DNA from: an uncultured Rhodoferax sp.
GTDB lineage: Bacteria; Pseudomonadota; Gammaproteobacteria; Burkholderiales; Burkholderiaceae_C
Reading direction: 5' to 3'
Assembly: GCF_946221635.1 (NCBI RefSeq)
Contig: NZ_CAMIHB010000016.1
Span: forward strand, 1 to 64,000
Length of the DNA: 64,000 nt
Part shown: positions 7,319 through 15,386 of the stretch, piece by piece
Position numbering within the stretch: the stretch's first letter is position 1
Layout of the letters: every line of letters starts with the position of its first letter
Position numbers and translations under genes: made by a program
The notes under the pieces: model-generated
Told to the model about the DNA's origin: nothing
The model's input: the letters and a program-made list of their open reading frames with translations, nothing else
Database searches by the model: none

Positions 7319-8947
7319 TCAGCCCGCGCTTTGCAGCGCCAGGCCGGCGTGCTCGCGCAGCGGGTGGAAGTGGATCTTGGGGAAACGCTCCTGGGCCAGG
7401 CGCACGTCGTAGGGGCTGGTACAGAGGTAGGCCAGGGTGTCGGCCGCGTCATGCGCCATGCGCAGCGGGTAGGCCGTCTCGAAGTCGCGCAGGTCGGCCG
7501 CATTGTCGGCGGTGATCCAGCGGGCGCCGGTGTACTGGCAGCTTTCCAGGCGCACGTCGCAGTCGTACTCGGTCTTGAGGCGGTGCTGCACCACTTCAAA
7601 CTGCAGCTGGCCCACGGCACCCAGCAGCATGTTGCCTCCGGCATCGGGCTTGAAAACCTGGATGGCCCCTTCCTCGCCCAGCTGCATCAGGCCTTGTTGC
7701 AATTGTTTGGTGCGCAACGGGTTCTTGAGCACCACGGTCATGAACATTTCGGGGGCGAAGAAGGGCAGGCCGGTGAACTGCAGGTTGGGGCCATCGGTGA
7801 TGGTGTCGCCCAGTTGCACGCCGCCATGGGTGGTGAAGCCGATGATGTCGCCGGCATAGGCTTCGTCCACGGCTTCGCGGCGCTGGCTCATGAAGGTCAC
7901 CACGCTGGTGGGGCGCAGTTCCTTGGCGGTGCGCTGCACCTTCATTTTCATGCCGGGGGTGTATTTGCCCGACGCCACACGCACAAAGGCGATGCGGTCG
8001 CGGTGGTTGGCGTCCATATTGGCCTGCACCTTGAACACCACGCCAGAGAAGCTGTCGTCATCGGGCTGGATGGTTTGGGCCTCGCGGTTGCGGTTCACCT
8101 CGGTGTAGGCCACGCGTGGGCCGGGCGGAGGCGACATGTCCACCACAGCATCCAGTACTTCCATGACCCCGAAGTTGTTCACCCCGGAGCCGAAGAACAC
8201 GGGGGTGAGCTTGCCTTCCAGAAACGCCTGGTGGTCCCATTCGGCGGACGCACCCACCGCCAGCTCCATGCTGTCCAGCGCATCGTCAAAGGCCTGGCCG
8301 AAGCGGGCGCGCAGCTTGTCCGCATCGGACAGCGGAATGGTCTCGAAGTCCTGCGGGCGCTTTTCGCTGCCCGCGGTGAACACGGTCATGCTCTTGGTCA
8401 GCAGGTTGATGATGCCGCCGAAGCTCTTGCCCTGGCCCACGGGCCAGGTGATGGGGCAGCAGGGCATTTTGAGTTCGCGTTCCACCTCGTCCATGATGTC
8501 CAGCGGGTCACGCACTTCACGGTCCATCTTGTTCACAAACGTGATGATGGGCGTATCGCGCTGGCGGCAGACCTCGATCAGGCGGCGGGTCTGGCTCTCC
8601 ACGCCGTTGGCGGCGTCGATCACCATCAGCGCCGAATCCACGGCGGTGAGCACGCGGTAGGTGTCTTCCGAGAAATCCTTGTGGCCAGGCGTGTCGAGCA
8701 GGTTGACCACATGGTCGCGGTAGGCCATCTGCATGACCGAGGAGGCCACCGAAATGCCACGCTGCTTCTCAATCTCCATCCAGTCGGACGTCGCATGGCG
8801 GCTGGCCTTGCGCGCCTTGACCGAGCCGGCAATCTGGATCGCGCCCGAGAATAGCAACAGTTTTTCCGTCAGCGTCGTTTTACCGGCGTCCGGGTGGGAA
8901 ATGATGGCAAAGGTGCGGCGGCGGCGGGTTTCGGCAAGAAAGGACAC
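7319..8947 (-). CDS. prfC: Peptide chain release factor 3
   Basis: Translational GTPase of 542 aa that recycles RF1/RF2 from the ribosome after termination. G-domain motifs are complete: HPDAGKTT (G1, residues 18-25), DTPGH (G3) and NKMD (G4), followed by EF-Tu-like domain II and the RF3-specific C-terminal domain. The N-terminal start MSFLAETRRRRTFAIISHPDAGKT is typical. It is a single gene with its own terminator. No unusual features. Confidence 0.96.
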   Translation of the reverse strand: MSFLAETRRRRTFAIISHPDAGKTTLTEKLLLFSGAIQIAGSVKARKASRHATSDWMEIEKQRGISVASSVMQMAYRDHVVNLLDTPGHKDFSEDTYRVLTAVDSALMVIDAANGVESQTRRLIEVCRQRDTPIITFVNKMDREVRDPLDIMDEVERELKMPCCPITWPVGQGKSFGGIINLLTKSMTVFTAGSEKRPQDFETIPLSDADKLRARFGQAFDDALDSMELAVGASAEWDHQAFLEGKLTPVFFGSGVNNFGVMEVLDAVVDMSPPPGPRVAYTEVNRNREAQTIQPDDDSFSGVVFKVQANMDANHRDRIAFVRVASGKYTPGMKMKVQRTAKELRPTSVVTFMSQRREAVDEAYAGDIIGFTTHGGVQLGDTITDGPNLQFTGLPFFAPEMFMTVVLKNPLRTKQLQQGLMQLGEEGAIQVFKPDAGGNMLLGAVGQLQFEVVQHRLKTEYDCDVRLESCQYTGARWITADNAADLRDFETAYPLRMAHDAADTLAYLCTSPYDVRLAQERFPKIHFHPLREHAGLALQSAG

Positions 8948-8986
8948 AGTGAATTCCAGAGAGGGCTATGCTGTGGGCAGCTACAA

Positions 8987-9796
8987 ATGAACCCTTCACG
9001 CGCGATGATGGACCGACTCAGAACATGGTGCGCCGCATGCGGGCTGTGGGCGCTGCTGGGCGCGGGGACGGCCTGGGCCGACGAGATCGTTCTGGTGTCG
9101 CCCGACTACTGGTGCCCGTTCAGCTGCAAGGCCGGGGCGGCGCAAGAGGGATTCACGGTCGATATTATCCGCGAGATATTTTCCGGGGCCGGTCACACGG
9201 TGCGCCTGGTCAACGAGAATTACAGCCGCGCGCTGGCCCATGTGCGCAACGGTCGCTTCACCGCCACCCCCTCCACCTTCCGCGAGGAGGCGCCGGATTT
9301 CGTGTTTCCCAGGGTCCCGATTTCGCGCAATCGCTACTGTTTTTTTGTGGACTTGCGCAGTACCTGGCGTTACCAGGGGGCTGCCAGCCTGCATGGGCGC
9401 AAGACCGGGGTGATCAAGGGCTATTCCTATGGACCGGAGCTGGACCGCCTGCTGCGCGAGCAGCCCCAGGACTTTGAAACGCACACGGGAGATGATCTGA
9501 CACGGCGACTGGTGCAGATGGTGCAGCTCAAGCGCCTGGATGGTTTTGTGGAAGAGGAAAACTTGGTGCAGTACGTCGAGAAGGTGCAGCCAGCGGGGGC
9601 GGTGCGTAACGCGGGTTGCATCAGTTCCAGTTACGCCTATATGGCGATCTCACCCGTCCACCCCAAGGCCGCGGAGTACGCGCGCCTGTTTTCCGAGGGC
9701 ATGCTGCGCTTGCACCAATCCGGGCGGCTCAAGGCCATCCTGGCCGACTACGGGCTGACGCCCTGGCCGCTGCCGCCGGCTGGCACGCGGCCTTGA
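8987..9796 (+). CDS. Periplasmic solute-binding protein (SBP_bac_3-like)
   Basis: Protein of 269 aa with a signal peptide (hydrophobic residues about 16-30, cleavage near AWA-DE) followed by a domain resembling polar amino-acid-type extracellular binding proteins: VSPDYWCPFSC near the mature N-terminus, GFTVDIIREIF, and an FPRVPISRNRYCFFV hinge. No permease or ATPase gene is adjacent, so it may be an orphan receptor or serve a transporter elsewhere. Start ATG 8987 is chosen; ATGs at 9005 and 9008 are equally possible and still keep the signal peptide. The next gene, a LacI regulator, is 50 bases downstream on the same strand. Confidence 0.7.
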   Translation: MNPSRAMMDRLRTWCAACGLWALLGAGTAWADEIVLVSPDYWCPFSCKAGAAQEGFTVDIIREIFSGAGHTVRLVNENYSRALAHVRNGRFTATPSTFREEAPDFVFPRVPISRNRYCFFVDLRSTWRYQGAASLHGRKTGVIKGYSYGPELDRLLREQPQDFETHTGDDLTRRLVQMVQLKRLDGFVEEENLVQYVEKVQPAGAVRNAGCISSSYAYMAISPVHPKAAEYARLFSEGMLRLHQSGRLKAILADYGLTPWPLPPAGTRP

Positions 9797-9846
9797 GCGC
9801 TTGCCGATACACTCCCGGCTCCCCCATTCCGACAAGAGACAAACGC

Positions 9847-10860
9847 GTGAGCATCAAGCAACTGGCCAATGCATTGGGCCTGTCCACGTCCACGGTCAGC
9901 CGCGCCCTCAATGGCTATACCGATGTGAACGAGCTGACCCGCCAGCGCGTGCAGGAGATGGCGGCCAGCATGGGCTACCGGCCCGACGCGGGTGCACGCC
10001 GCCTGGTGCGGGGCAATACCGACGCGGTGGGCATCGTTTACTCCGCCGCAGTGGAAAACCTGGGCAACCCGCAATTCCTGGACATGGCCGACGGCCTGGG
10101 CGAACGGCTGGAGCGCGACCACCTGGACCTGCTGCTGGCGGTGGCCAAGGACGAGACCGACCTGACAACCTTCGAGCGCCTGTTCCGTGGCGGGCGGGTG
10201 GACGCCGTCATCGTGCCCAACACCCGTGTGCAGGACGCGCGGGTGGACTATCTCTTGGAGAAGGGCTACCCCTTTGTGGGCTATGGCCGTACGGCCGAGT
10301 GCAGCCACTACTCCTGGCTGGACTTTGACAACGACCTGGGCAGCCGCCTGGCGGTGGAACACCTGCTGGCTTTGGGGCACACGCGCATTGCCTATGTGCA
10401 TGCGCCGCTGGAGCTGAACTTTGCCTTCCAGCGCCACCGGGGTTTTCTGACGGCGCTGGCGGCGGCGGGCCTGCACTGCCCGCCGCACTACTGCATTGGC
10501 GGTGTCAACGACAGGCGTAGCGGTCTGCGTGCGGTGGCATCCTTGCTGGCGCTGGAGCCCCGACCCACGGCGGTGTTGGTGGACAACAACCTGGGGGGGG
10601 TGGGCCTGATCCGAGGCCTTCTGGATGCGGGTTTGCGCGTAGGCCACGACGTGTCGGTAGTGGTGCATGGCGATATTCCGCAGGACACGCTGCTCACCGG
10701 GTTGGACGTCACCACGGTGACCCAGCCGACGCCGCAGACCACGGGCATGGCGCTGGCCGAAATGGTGATGCAGGTGCTGCGCGCGCCCGAGGCGGGGCCC
10801 TACCAGATGCTGCGCCTGCCCGCCCTGCAACTGGGCAGCAGCACTGGGCCGACAGCCTGA
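9847..10860 (+). CDS. LacI-family transcriptional regulator
   Basis: Repressor-type regulator of 337 aa. The N-terminal helix-turn-helix reads IKQLANALGLSTSTVSRALN with the hinge NGYTDVNELTRQRV, followed by a periplasmic-binding-protein-like effector domain (residues 60-335). Start is the GTG at 9847, which puts the HTH at the extreme N-terminus as usual. No sugar genes lie next to it; its target and effector are unknown. The ahcY promoter begins directly after its stop, so the regulator and ahcY are probably separate transcription units. Confidence 0.88.
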   Translation: MSIKQLANALGLSTSTVSRALNGYTDVNELTRQRVQEMAASMGYRPDAGARRLVRGNTDAVGIVYSAAVENLGNPQFLDMADGLGERLERDHLDLLLAVAKDETDLTTFERLFRGGRVDAVIVPNTRVQDARVDYLLEKGYPFVGYGRTAECSHYSWLDFDNDLGSRLAVEHLLALGHTRIAYVHAPLELNFAFQRHRGFLTALAAAGLHCPPHYCIGGVNDRRSGLRAVASLLALEPRPTAVLVDNNLGGVGLIRGLLDAGLRVGHDVSVVVHGDIPQDTLLTGLDVTTVTQPTPQTTGMALAEMVMQVLRAPEAGPYQMLRLPALQLGSSTGPTA

Positions 10861-10862
10861 AT

Positions 10863-10892
10863 TTGGCACGGGGCGCTTTCGCAGGCTAAAAT
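10863..10892 (+). promoter_or_regulatory. Putative sigma-70 promoter of ahcY
   Basis: TTGGCA at 10863-10868 and TAAAAT at 10887-10892, 18-bp spacer. The predicted transcription start, about 7 bases later, coincides with the first bases of the SAH riboswitch, which supports both calls. The -35 box starts three bases after the LacI stop codon. Confidence 0.65.
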
Positions 10893-10900
10893 CGGCGCAC

Positions 10901-11008
10901 TTCCGAGGAGCGTTGCAGCTCGCCGCCCCACCAACCTGTGGATGCCGCGAGTGAGGCTCGGAGAACACGCCGCCTGGTTTCTGCCAGAGCGCCGTGCCTC
11001 ACAACGGC
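10901..11008 (+). ncRNA. S-adenosylhomocysteine (SAH) riboswitch
   Basis: The 5' leader of ahcY carries the SAH-riboswitch signature: CCGAGGAGCGTTGCAGC at 10903-10919, the P1 partner GAGGCTCGG at 10953-10961, and the late AACGGCGCTCAC segment (10993-11004) whose CGCTC can pair with GAGCG near 10908 as the pseudoknot. Known role: this class switches SAH hydrolase expression on when SAH accumulates. The spacing to ahcY (about 85 bases) fits a leader regulator. Only the exact ends are uncertain. Confidence 0.9.
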
Positions 11009-11092
11009 GCTCACCCACTGGTCATGTGCGGTGAGTTGCCTTCACAACTCCCCCGTCGCCGGTGCCCCGCCAACTTACTTTTGGAGCACACC

Positions 11093-12607
11093 ATGAGCGC
11101 TGTACAGAAACCCCCCAAGGCCGCCAAGGCCAGCAAACCCGCCGCCGCCAAGCAGATCGTCGCCAAGGTCGCTGCCGCCGTGGCGCAGGACTACAAGATT
11201 GCCGATATCAGCCTGGCCGCCTGGGGCCGCAAGGAACTGACCATCGCCGAGACCGAGATGCCGGGCCTGATGGCGATCCGCGAGGAATTCGCCAAGAGCC
11301 AGCCCCTGAAGGGCGCACGCATCACCGGCTCCCTGCACATGACCATCCAGACCGGCGTGCTGATCGAGACGCTGAAGGCCCTGGGCGCTGACGTGCGCTG
11401 GGCTTCCTGCAACATCTTCTCCACACAGGACCACGCCGCCGCCGCGATTGCCGCCACCGGCACCCCCGTGTTCGCCGTCAAGGGCGAGACCCTGGAAGAC
11501 TACTGGGACTACACCCACCGCATCTTCGAATTCAGCGGCAAGAAGGGCACGGCGGCCGAAGGCCCCAACATGATCCTGGACGACGGCGGCGATGCCACGC
11601 TGCTGATGCATCTGGGCGCCAAGGCCGAGAAGGACATCAAGGTGCTGGCCAAGCCCGGCAGCCATGAAGAAATCTGCCTGTTCAACAGCATCAAGGCCAA
11701 GCTCAAGACCGACCCCACCTGGTACAGCCGCCGCCTGAAGAACATCATCGGCGTGACCGAAGAGACCACCACCGGCGTGATGCGCCTGGAAGAAATGGCC
11801 GCCAAGGGCACGCTGAAGCTGCGCGCCATCAACGTGAACGACTCCGTGACCAAGAGCAAGTTCGACAACCTCTACGGCTGCCGCGAGTCCCTGGTGGACG
11901 GCATCAAGCGCGCCACCGACGTGATGATCGCCGGCAAGGTCGCCCTGGTGGCCGGCTATGGCGACGTGGGCAAGGGTTCTGCCCAGGCCCTGCGGGCCCT
12001 GTCCGCGCAAGTGTGGGTCACCGAGATCGACCCCATCAACGCCCTGCAGGCCGCCATGGAAGGCTACAAGGTTGTGACCATGGAATACGCTGCCGACAAG
12101 GCCGACATCTTCGTGACCACCACCGGCAACAAGAACGTCATCACTTACAAGCACATGGAAGCGATGAAGGACCAGGCCATCGTCTGCAACATCGGTCACT
12201 TCGACAATGAAATCGACGTCGCTTCGCTGGAAAAGCTGAAGTGGGAAGAGATCAAGCCGCAGGTGGACCATGTGATCTTCCCGAAGAAGGGCAAGACCCC
12301 CGAGAAGCGCATCATCCTGCTGGCCAAGGGCCGCCTCGTGAACCTGGGTTGCGGCACCGGCCACCCCAGCTTCGTGATGTCCTCCAGCTTCGCCAACCAG
12401 ACCATCGCCCAGATCGAGCTGTTCACCAAGACCAAGGACTACAAGGCGGGCAAGGTCTACGTGCTGCCCAAGCACCTGGACGAAAAGGTGGCGCGCCTGC
12501 ACCTGAAGAAGGTCGGTGCCATGCTGACCGAGCTGACCGACGAGCAGGCCGCCTACATTGGCGTCTCCAAGGCCGGCCCCTACAAGAAGGAAACCTACCG
12601 CTACTAA
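11093..12607 (+). CDS. ahcY: Adenosylhomocysteinase
   Basis: Cytoplasmic NAD-dependent SAH hydrolase of 504 aa that splits S-adenosylhomocysteine into homocysteine and adenosine, relieving product inhibition of methyltransferases. Visible landmarks: GSLHMTIQTGVLIETL near residue 80, substrate-site SCNIFSTQDHAAAAIA, the Rossmann GYGDVGKGSAQALRA near residue 285, and the C-terminal KAGPYKKETYRY. A Lys/Ala-rich N-terminal stretch of about 30 residues precedes the conserved domain. ATG 11093 has GGAG six bases upstream. The SAH riboswitch controls it, and a tlyA-type methylase and metF follow on the same strand. Confidence 0.97.
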   Translation: MSAVQKPPKAAKASKPAAAKQIVAKVAAAVAQDYKIADISLAAWGRKELTIAETEMPGLMAIREEFAKSQPLKGARITGSLHMTIQTGVLIETLKALGADVRWASCNIFSTQDHAAAAIAATGTPVFAVKGETLEDYWDYTHRIFEFSGKKGTAAEGPNMILDDGGDATLLMHLGAKAEKDIKVLAKPGSHEEICLFNSIKAKLKTDPTWYSRRLKNIIGVTEETTTGVMRLEEMAAKGTLKLRAINVNDSVTKSKFDNLYGCRESLVDGIKRATDVMIAGKVALVAGYGDVGKGSAQALRALSAQVWVTEIDPINALQAAMEGYKVVTMEYAADKADIFVTTTGNKNVITYKHMEAMKDQAIVCNIGHFDNEIDVASLEKLKWEEIKPQVDHVIFPKKGKTPEKRIILLAKGRLVNLGCGTGHPSFVMSSSFANQTIAQIELFTKTKDYKAGKVYVLPKHLDEKVARLHLKKVGAMLTELTDEQAAYIGVSKAGPYKKETYRY

Positions 12608-12619
12608 GCGGCATGCCCT

Positions 12620-13492
12620 ATGCGGATTGACCAACTGCTGGTCCAGCGCGGGCTGGCCAGCACCCGCTCGCAGGCCCAGCGCCTGATCGCCGACGGCGTG
12701 CAGTGGAAGACCGGCGATGTCTGGAAACGCGTGGCCAAGAATGGCGACGAGGTTCCGGACGGTGCCGAGCTGCAACTGCTGGATGACTCCGAGGCACGCT
12801 ATGTGTCGCGTGGCGGCCTCAAGCTGGAAGCTGCGCTGAAGCAGGCAGGCGTGAAGGTGGCCGGTTTGCGCTGTCTGGACGTCGGACAAAGCACCGGCGG
12901 CTTTACCGATTGCCTGCTGCAGGCCGGCGCGCGCTCGGTGGTGGGGGTGGACGTGGGCAGTGCCCAGCTGCACCCCAGCCTGCGCAGCGATGCGCGGGTG
13001 CTGTGTGTGGAAAGTGTCAATGCCCGCACCCTGTCTGCTGCAGATTTGATAGCTGCTTACGCAGATAGCACGGGGCCTGATGGCCAATTTGACATCGAAG
13101 AAGACGGAGAAACCTTCGACGGTTTCGATGGCTCGGACGAGAATGGCGAGGTCGAGGATGTGGCCTTGCCTCCCGAGTTCGCGCCGCCGTTTGACCTGCT
13201 GGTGGCCGACTTGTCCTTTATTTCACAGACGCTGGTGCTGCCGGCGGCGGTGCCCCTGCTCAAGCCGGGTGGCACGTTGCTGACTCTGGTGAAGCCGCAG
13301 TTCGAACTGCAGCCCGGCCAGGTCGGCAAGGGCGGCATCGTGAAAGACCCGGCCATGTACCCCATCGTCGAGCAGCGCCTGCGCGACTGCTGTGCCGAGC
13401 TGGGGCTGGTGGTCACACACTGGTTCGACTCGCCGATCGAAGGTGGGGACGGTAACCGCGAATTCTTTATTGGTGCCCGCAAGGCGGGCTGA
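12620..13492 (+). CDS. tlyA: TlyA-family rRNA 2'-O-methyltransferase, with insertion
   Basis: Protein of 290 aa with an N-terminal S4 RNA-binding domain (MRIDQLLVQRGLASTRSQA) and an FtsJ-like SAM methyltransferase domain (CLDVGQSTGGFTDCLLQAGA, GVDVG, VADLSFISQTLVLP, LVKPQFE). The family contains 16S/23S ribose methylases historically called hemolysins. Only 12 bases separate it from ahcY, so it probably shares the riboswitch-controlled transcript; both handle SAM chemistry. Between ADL (about residue 141) and the FDLLVADLS strand lie about 50 unusual residues: repeat A codes for 140-158, followed by an acidic run rich in D, E and G to about residue 185. This linker is much longer than in typical TlyA. 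Confidence 0.88.
   Translation: MRIDQLLVQRGLASTRSQAQRLIADGVQWKTGDVWKRVAKNGDEVPDGAELQLLDDSEARYVSRGGLKLEAALKQAGVKVAGLRCLDVGQSTGGFTDCLLQAGARSVVGVDVGSAQLHPSLRSDARVLCVESVNARTLSAADLIAAYADSTGPDGQFDIEEDGETFDGFDGSDENGEVEDVALPPEFAPPFDLLVADLSFISQTLVLPAAVPLLKPGGTLLTLVKPQFELQPGQVGKGGIVKDPAMYPIVEQRLRDCCAELGLVVTHWFDSPIEGGDGNREFFIGARKAG
13036..13092 (+). repeat. Dispersed repeat A, copy 3 (inside tlyA)
   Basis: Sense copy read as IAAYADSTGPDGQFD. Left arm GC-TGCAGATTTGAT-AGC, core GCTTACGCAGATAGCACGGG, right part CCTGATGGCCAATTTGAC. It uses the same reading frame as copies 6-10. Confidence 0.75.
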
Positions 13493-13534
13493 ACAGGGCG
13501 CCCACCTGCGGGTTGGTGCTCAGCGGAGATTTCT

Positions 13535-14383
13535 ATGACGACACAGACGCGCATTCCCCTGAGTCTGGAGTTCTTTTCCCCCAAGACGCCTGAGGGCGCG
13601 GAGAAGCTGCGCGGCGTGCGCCAGCAACTCTATGCCTTGCATCCCGAGTTCTGCTCCGTGACCTTTGGCGCCGGAGGCTCGACCCAGGAAGGCACCTTCA
13701 AGGCCGTGGGGGAGATCCTGGCCGAGGGCGTGAGCGCGGCCTCGCACTTTTCTTGCATCGGCGCGACCAAGGATACGGTGCGCGAGCAGCTCGCCACGCT
13801 CAAGGCCATGGGCGTCAAGCGCCTGGTGGCCTTGCGTGGGGACTTGCCCAGCGGCTACGGCGCGGGTGGACAGTTCCAGTACGCCAGCGATCTGGTGAGT
13901 TTCATCCGTGCAGAAACGGGCGGTGACTTCCACCTGGAAGTGGCAGCCTATCCCGAGGTGCATCCGCAAGCCAAGTCGCCAGCCAGTGATTTGCAGGCCT
14001 TTGCCGCCAAGGTCAAGGCGGGCGCCAATTCCGCCATCACCCAGTATTTTTACAACGCAGACGCCTACTTCCGCTTTGTCGAGGAGGTGGATGCGCTGGG
14101 GCTGGACGTGCCCGTGGTGCCCGGCATCATGCCCATCACCAGCTCTACACAGTTGATGCGTTTCTCCGATGCCTGTGGCGCCGAGATCCCGCGCTGGATC
14201 CGCCTGCGCCTGCAGAGCTATGGGGACGACGTGGAGTCCATCAAAGCCTTTGGTCTGGACGTGGTGACGGATTTGTGCGAGCAGCTACGCGCCGGCGGGG
14301 CACCCGCGCTGCACTTCTACACCATGAACCAGAGCGCCTCCACGCTGGCCTTGTGCCGGAACCTGGGGCTGTTGGAGGGCTGA
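13535..14383 (+). CDS. metF: Methylenetetrahydrofolate reductase
   Basis: FAD-dependent TIM-barrel enzyme of 282 aa that reduces 5,10-methylene-THF to 5-methyl-THF, the methyl donor for methionine synthesis. It begins with the family pattern LSLEFFSPKTPEG (catalytic Glu in EFF), then SVTFGAGGST, LVALRGDLP, and near the C-terminus PALHFYTMNQS. ATG 13535 has GGAG nine bases upstream. It follows ahcY and tlyA on the same strand, completing a methyl-cycle block: AhcY supplies homocysteine and MetF the methyl group for its remethylation. Confidence 0.96.
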   Translation: MTTQTRIPLSLEFFSPKTPEGAEKLRGVRQQLYALHPEFCSVTFGAGGSTQEGTFKAVGEILAEGVSAASHFSCIGATKDTVREQLATLKAMGVKRLVALRGDLPSGYGAGGQFQYASDLVSFIRAETGGDFHLEVAAYPEVHPQAKSPASDLQAFAAKVKAGANSAITQYFYNADAYFRFVEEVDALGLDVPVVPGIMPITSSTQLMRFSDACGAEIPRWIRLRLQSYGDDVESIKAFGLDVVTDLCEQLRAGGAPALHFYTMNQSASTLALCRNLGLLEG

Positions 14384-14386
14384 TGC

Positions 14387-15277
14387 TCAGCCGGCAGAGT
14401 CCAGCGTAAAGGCGGCGTTGCTGTCTTGCCCTAGCAACTCCACCATCTGCGGCAGCGCGTCCTTGAGCTGGGCCTTGAGTGTGTGGGGCGGGTTGATGAG
14501 GAACATGCCGCTGGCCGGCAGGCCGGGGCGAATGACCTCGCCCTGGGCATCCTGTGTCAGCTTGCTCGACTTCACGGTCAGCGTGGCGTGCAGCCAGGCC
14601 TTGCCGGCCTTGGTGGCCAGGGTCTTGAGGCGCTTGGGCAGATCGTGTGCCTCGGGGCGTGGAATGATGGGGTACCAGACCGCGTAGGTGCCGGTGGCAA
14701 AGCGCTTGAGCGCGTCGCCCACCATGTCCAGCACCCGGCCGTAGTCGGTTTTGGCCTCATAGCTGGGATCGCACAGTACCAGCGCGCGGCGTGAAGGCGG
14801 GGGCAGGAATTTCTTCAGGCCCTCAAAGCCGTCTTCGCGCAGGATGGCGACCTGGCGGCCGGCGTCCAGTTGGGCCACGTTGGCCATCAGGGTCTTGGTG
14901 TCGGTCGGGTGCAGCTCGTAGAGCTTGAGCTTGTCGCGCTCGCGCAGCAGGCGCTGAATGATGAAGGGCGAACCCGGGTAAACACTCCAGTGGCTGCCGT
15001 TGTTGAAGCCTGCCACCATGTCGACGTAATCCTGCAGGGCGACTGCAAAGCCGTCCTTGGGGGGCGCAGCCACCAGCTTCAGAAAGCCTTCGGCGGCTTC
15101 GGCGCTGGTCTTGGCGTAGTCGCCATCCAGGCGGTACAGGCCTGCCCCGGCGTGGGTGTCGAACACGTTCAGCGCCGTGTCTTTCAGTGTCATGTGGCGC
15201 AGGGTGGCCAGCAGGACCGTGTGTTTGAGGACGTCGGCATGGTTGCCGGCGTGAAAGGCGTGGCGGTAACTGAACAT
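14387..15277 (-). CDS. rlmJ: 23S rRNA (adenine2030-N6)-methyltransferase
   Basis: SAM-dependent rRNA methylase of 296 aa. The N-terminus MFSYRHAFHAGNHADVLKH is diagnostic for RlmJ; the SAM-binding strand is FDTHAGAGLY and the catalytic N6-adenine motif is DPSYE near residue 173. In E. coli it modifies A2030 of 23S rRNA, and a nutritional role in using external DNA has also been proposed for the gene. It converges on metF with only 3 bases between stops and diverges from the protein kinase gene. Confidence 0.93.
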   Translation of the reverse strand: MFSYRHAFHAGNHADVLKHTVLLATLRHMTLKDTALNVFDTHAGAGLYRLDGDYAKTSAEAAEGFLKLVAAPPKDGFAVALQDYVDMVAGFNNGSHWSVYPGSPFIIQRLLRERDKLKLYELHPTDTKTLMANVAQLDAGRQVAILREDGFEGLKKFLPPPSRRALVLCDPSYEAKTDYGRVLDMVGDALKRFATGTYAVWYPIIPRPEAHDLPKRLKTLATKAGKAWLHATLTVKSSKLTQDAQGEVIRPGLPASGMFLINPPHTLKAQLKDALPQMVELLGQDSNAAFTLDSAG

Positions 15278-15386
15278 CCCCTATGATACCTAGGCAAGGT
15301 CGGCCGCCATGGCGCGGTGCGTTGGAAACTAGGCCTTGAACCATACCGTGTGGGGCCACCAAGCCCCCGATGATCGCCGCCACCGC

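Noticed and set aside
8960..8990. GTAGCTGC-like fragment upstream of the periplasmic binding protein (minus strand)
   Set aside because: Resembles the left arm of repeat A only; the core and right arm are absent, so it was not counted as an eleventh copy.
11075..13087. A 670-aa open frame on the minus strand opposite ahcY and the tlyA-type gene
   Set aside because: It is the complement of two well-supported genes and its composition (His, Gly, Ala, Leu) is the usual GC-rich shadow. It contains no domain I recognise.
14281..14310. GAGCAGCTACGCGCCGGCGGGG within metF
   Set aside because: Superficially like repeat A but it encodes conserved MetF residues and lacks the ATTCCACGG core.
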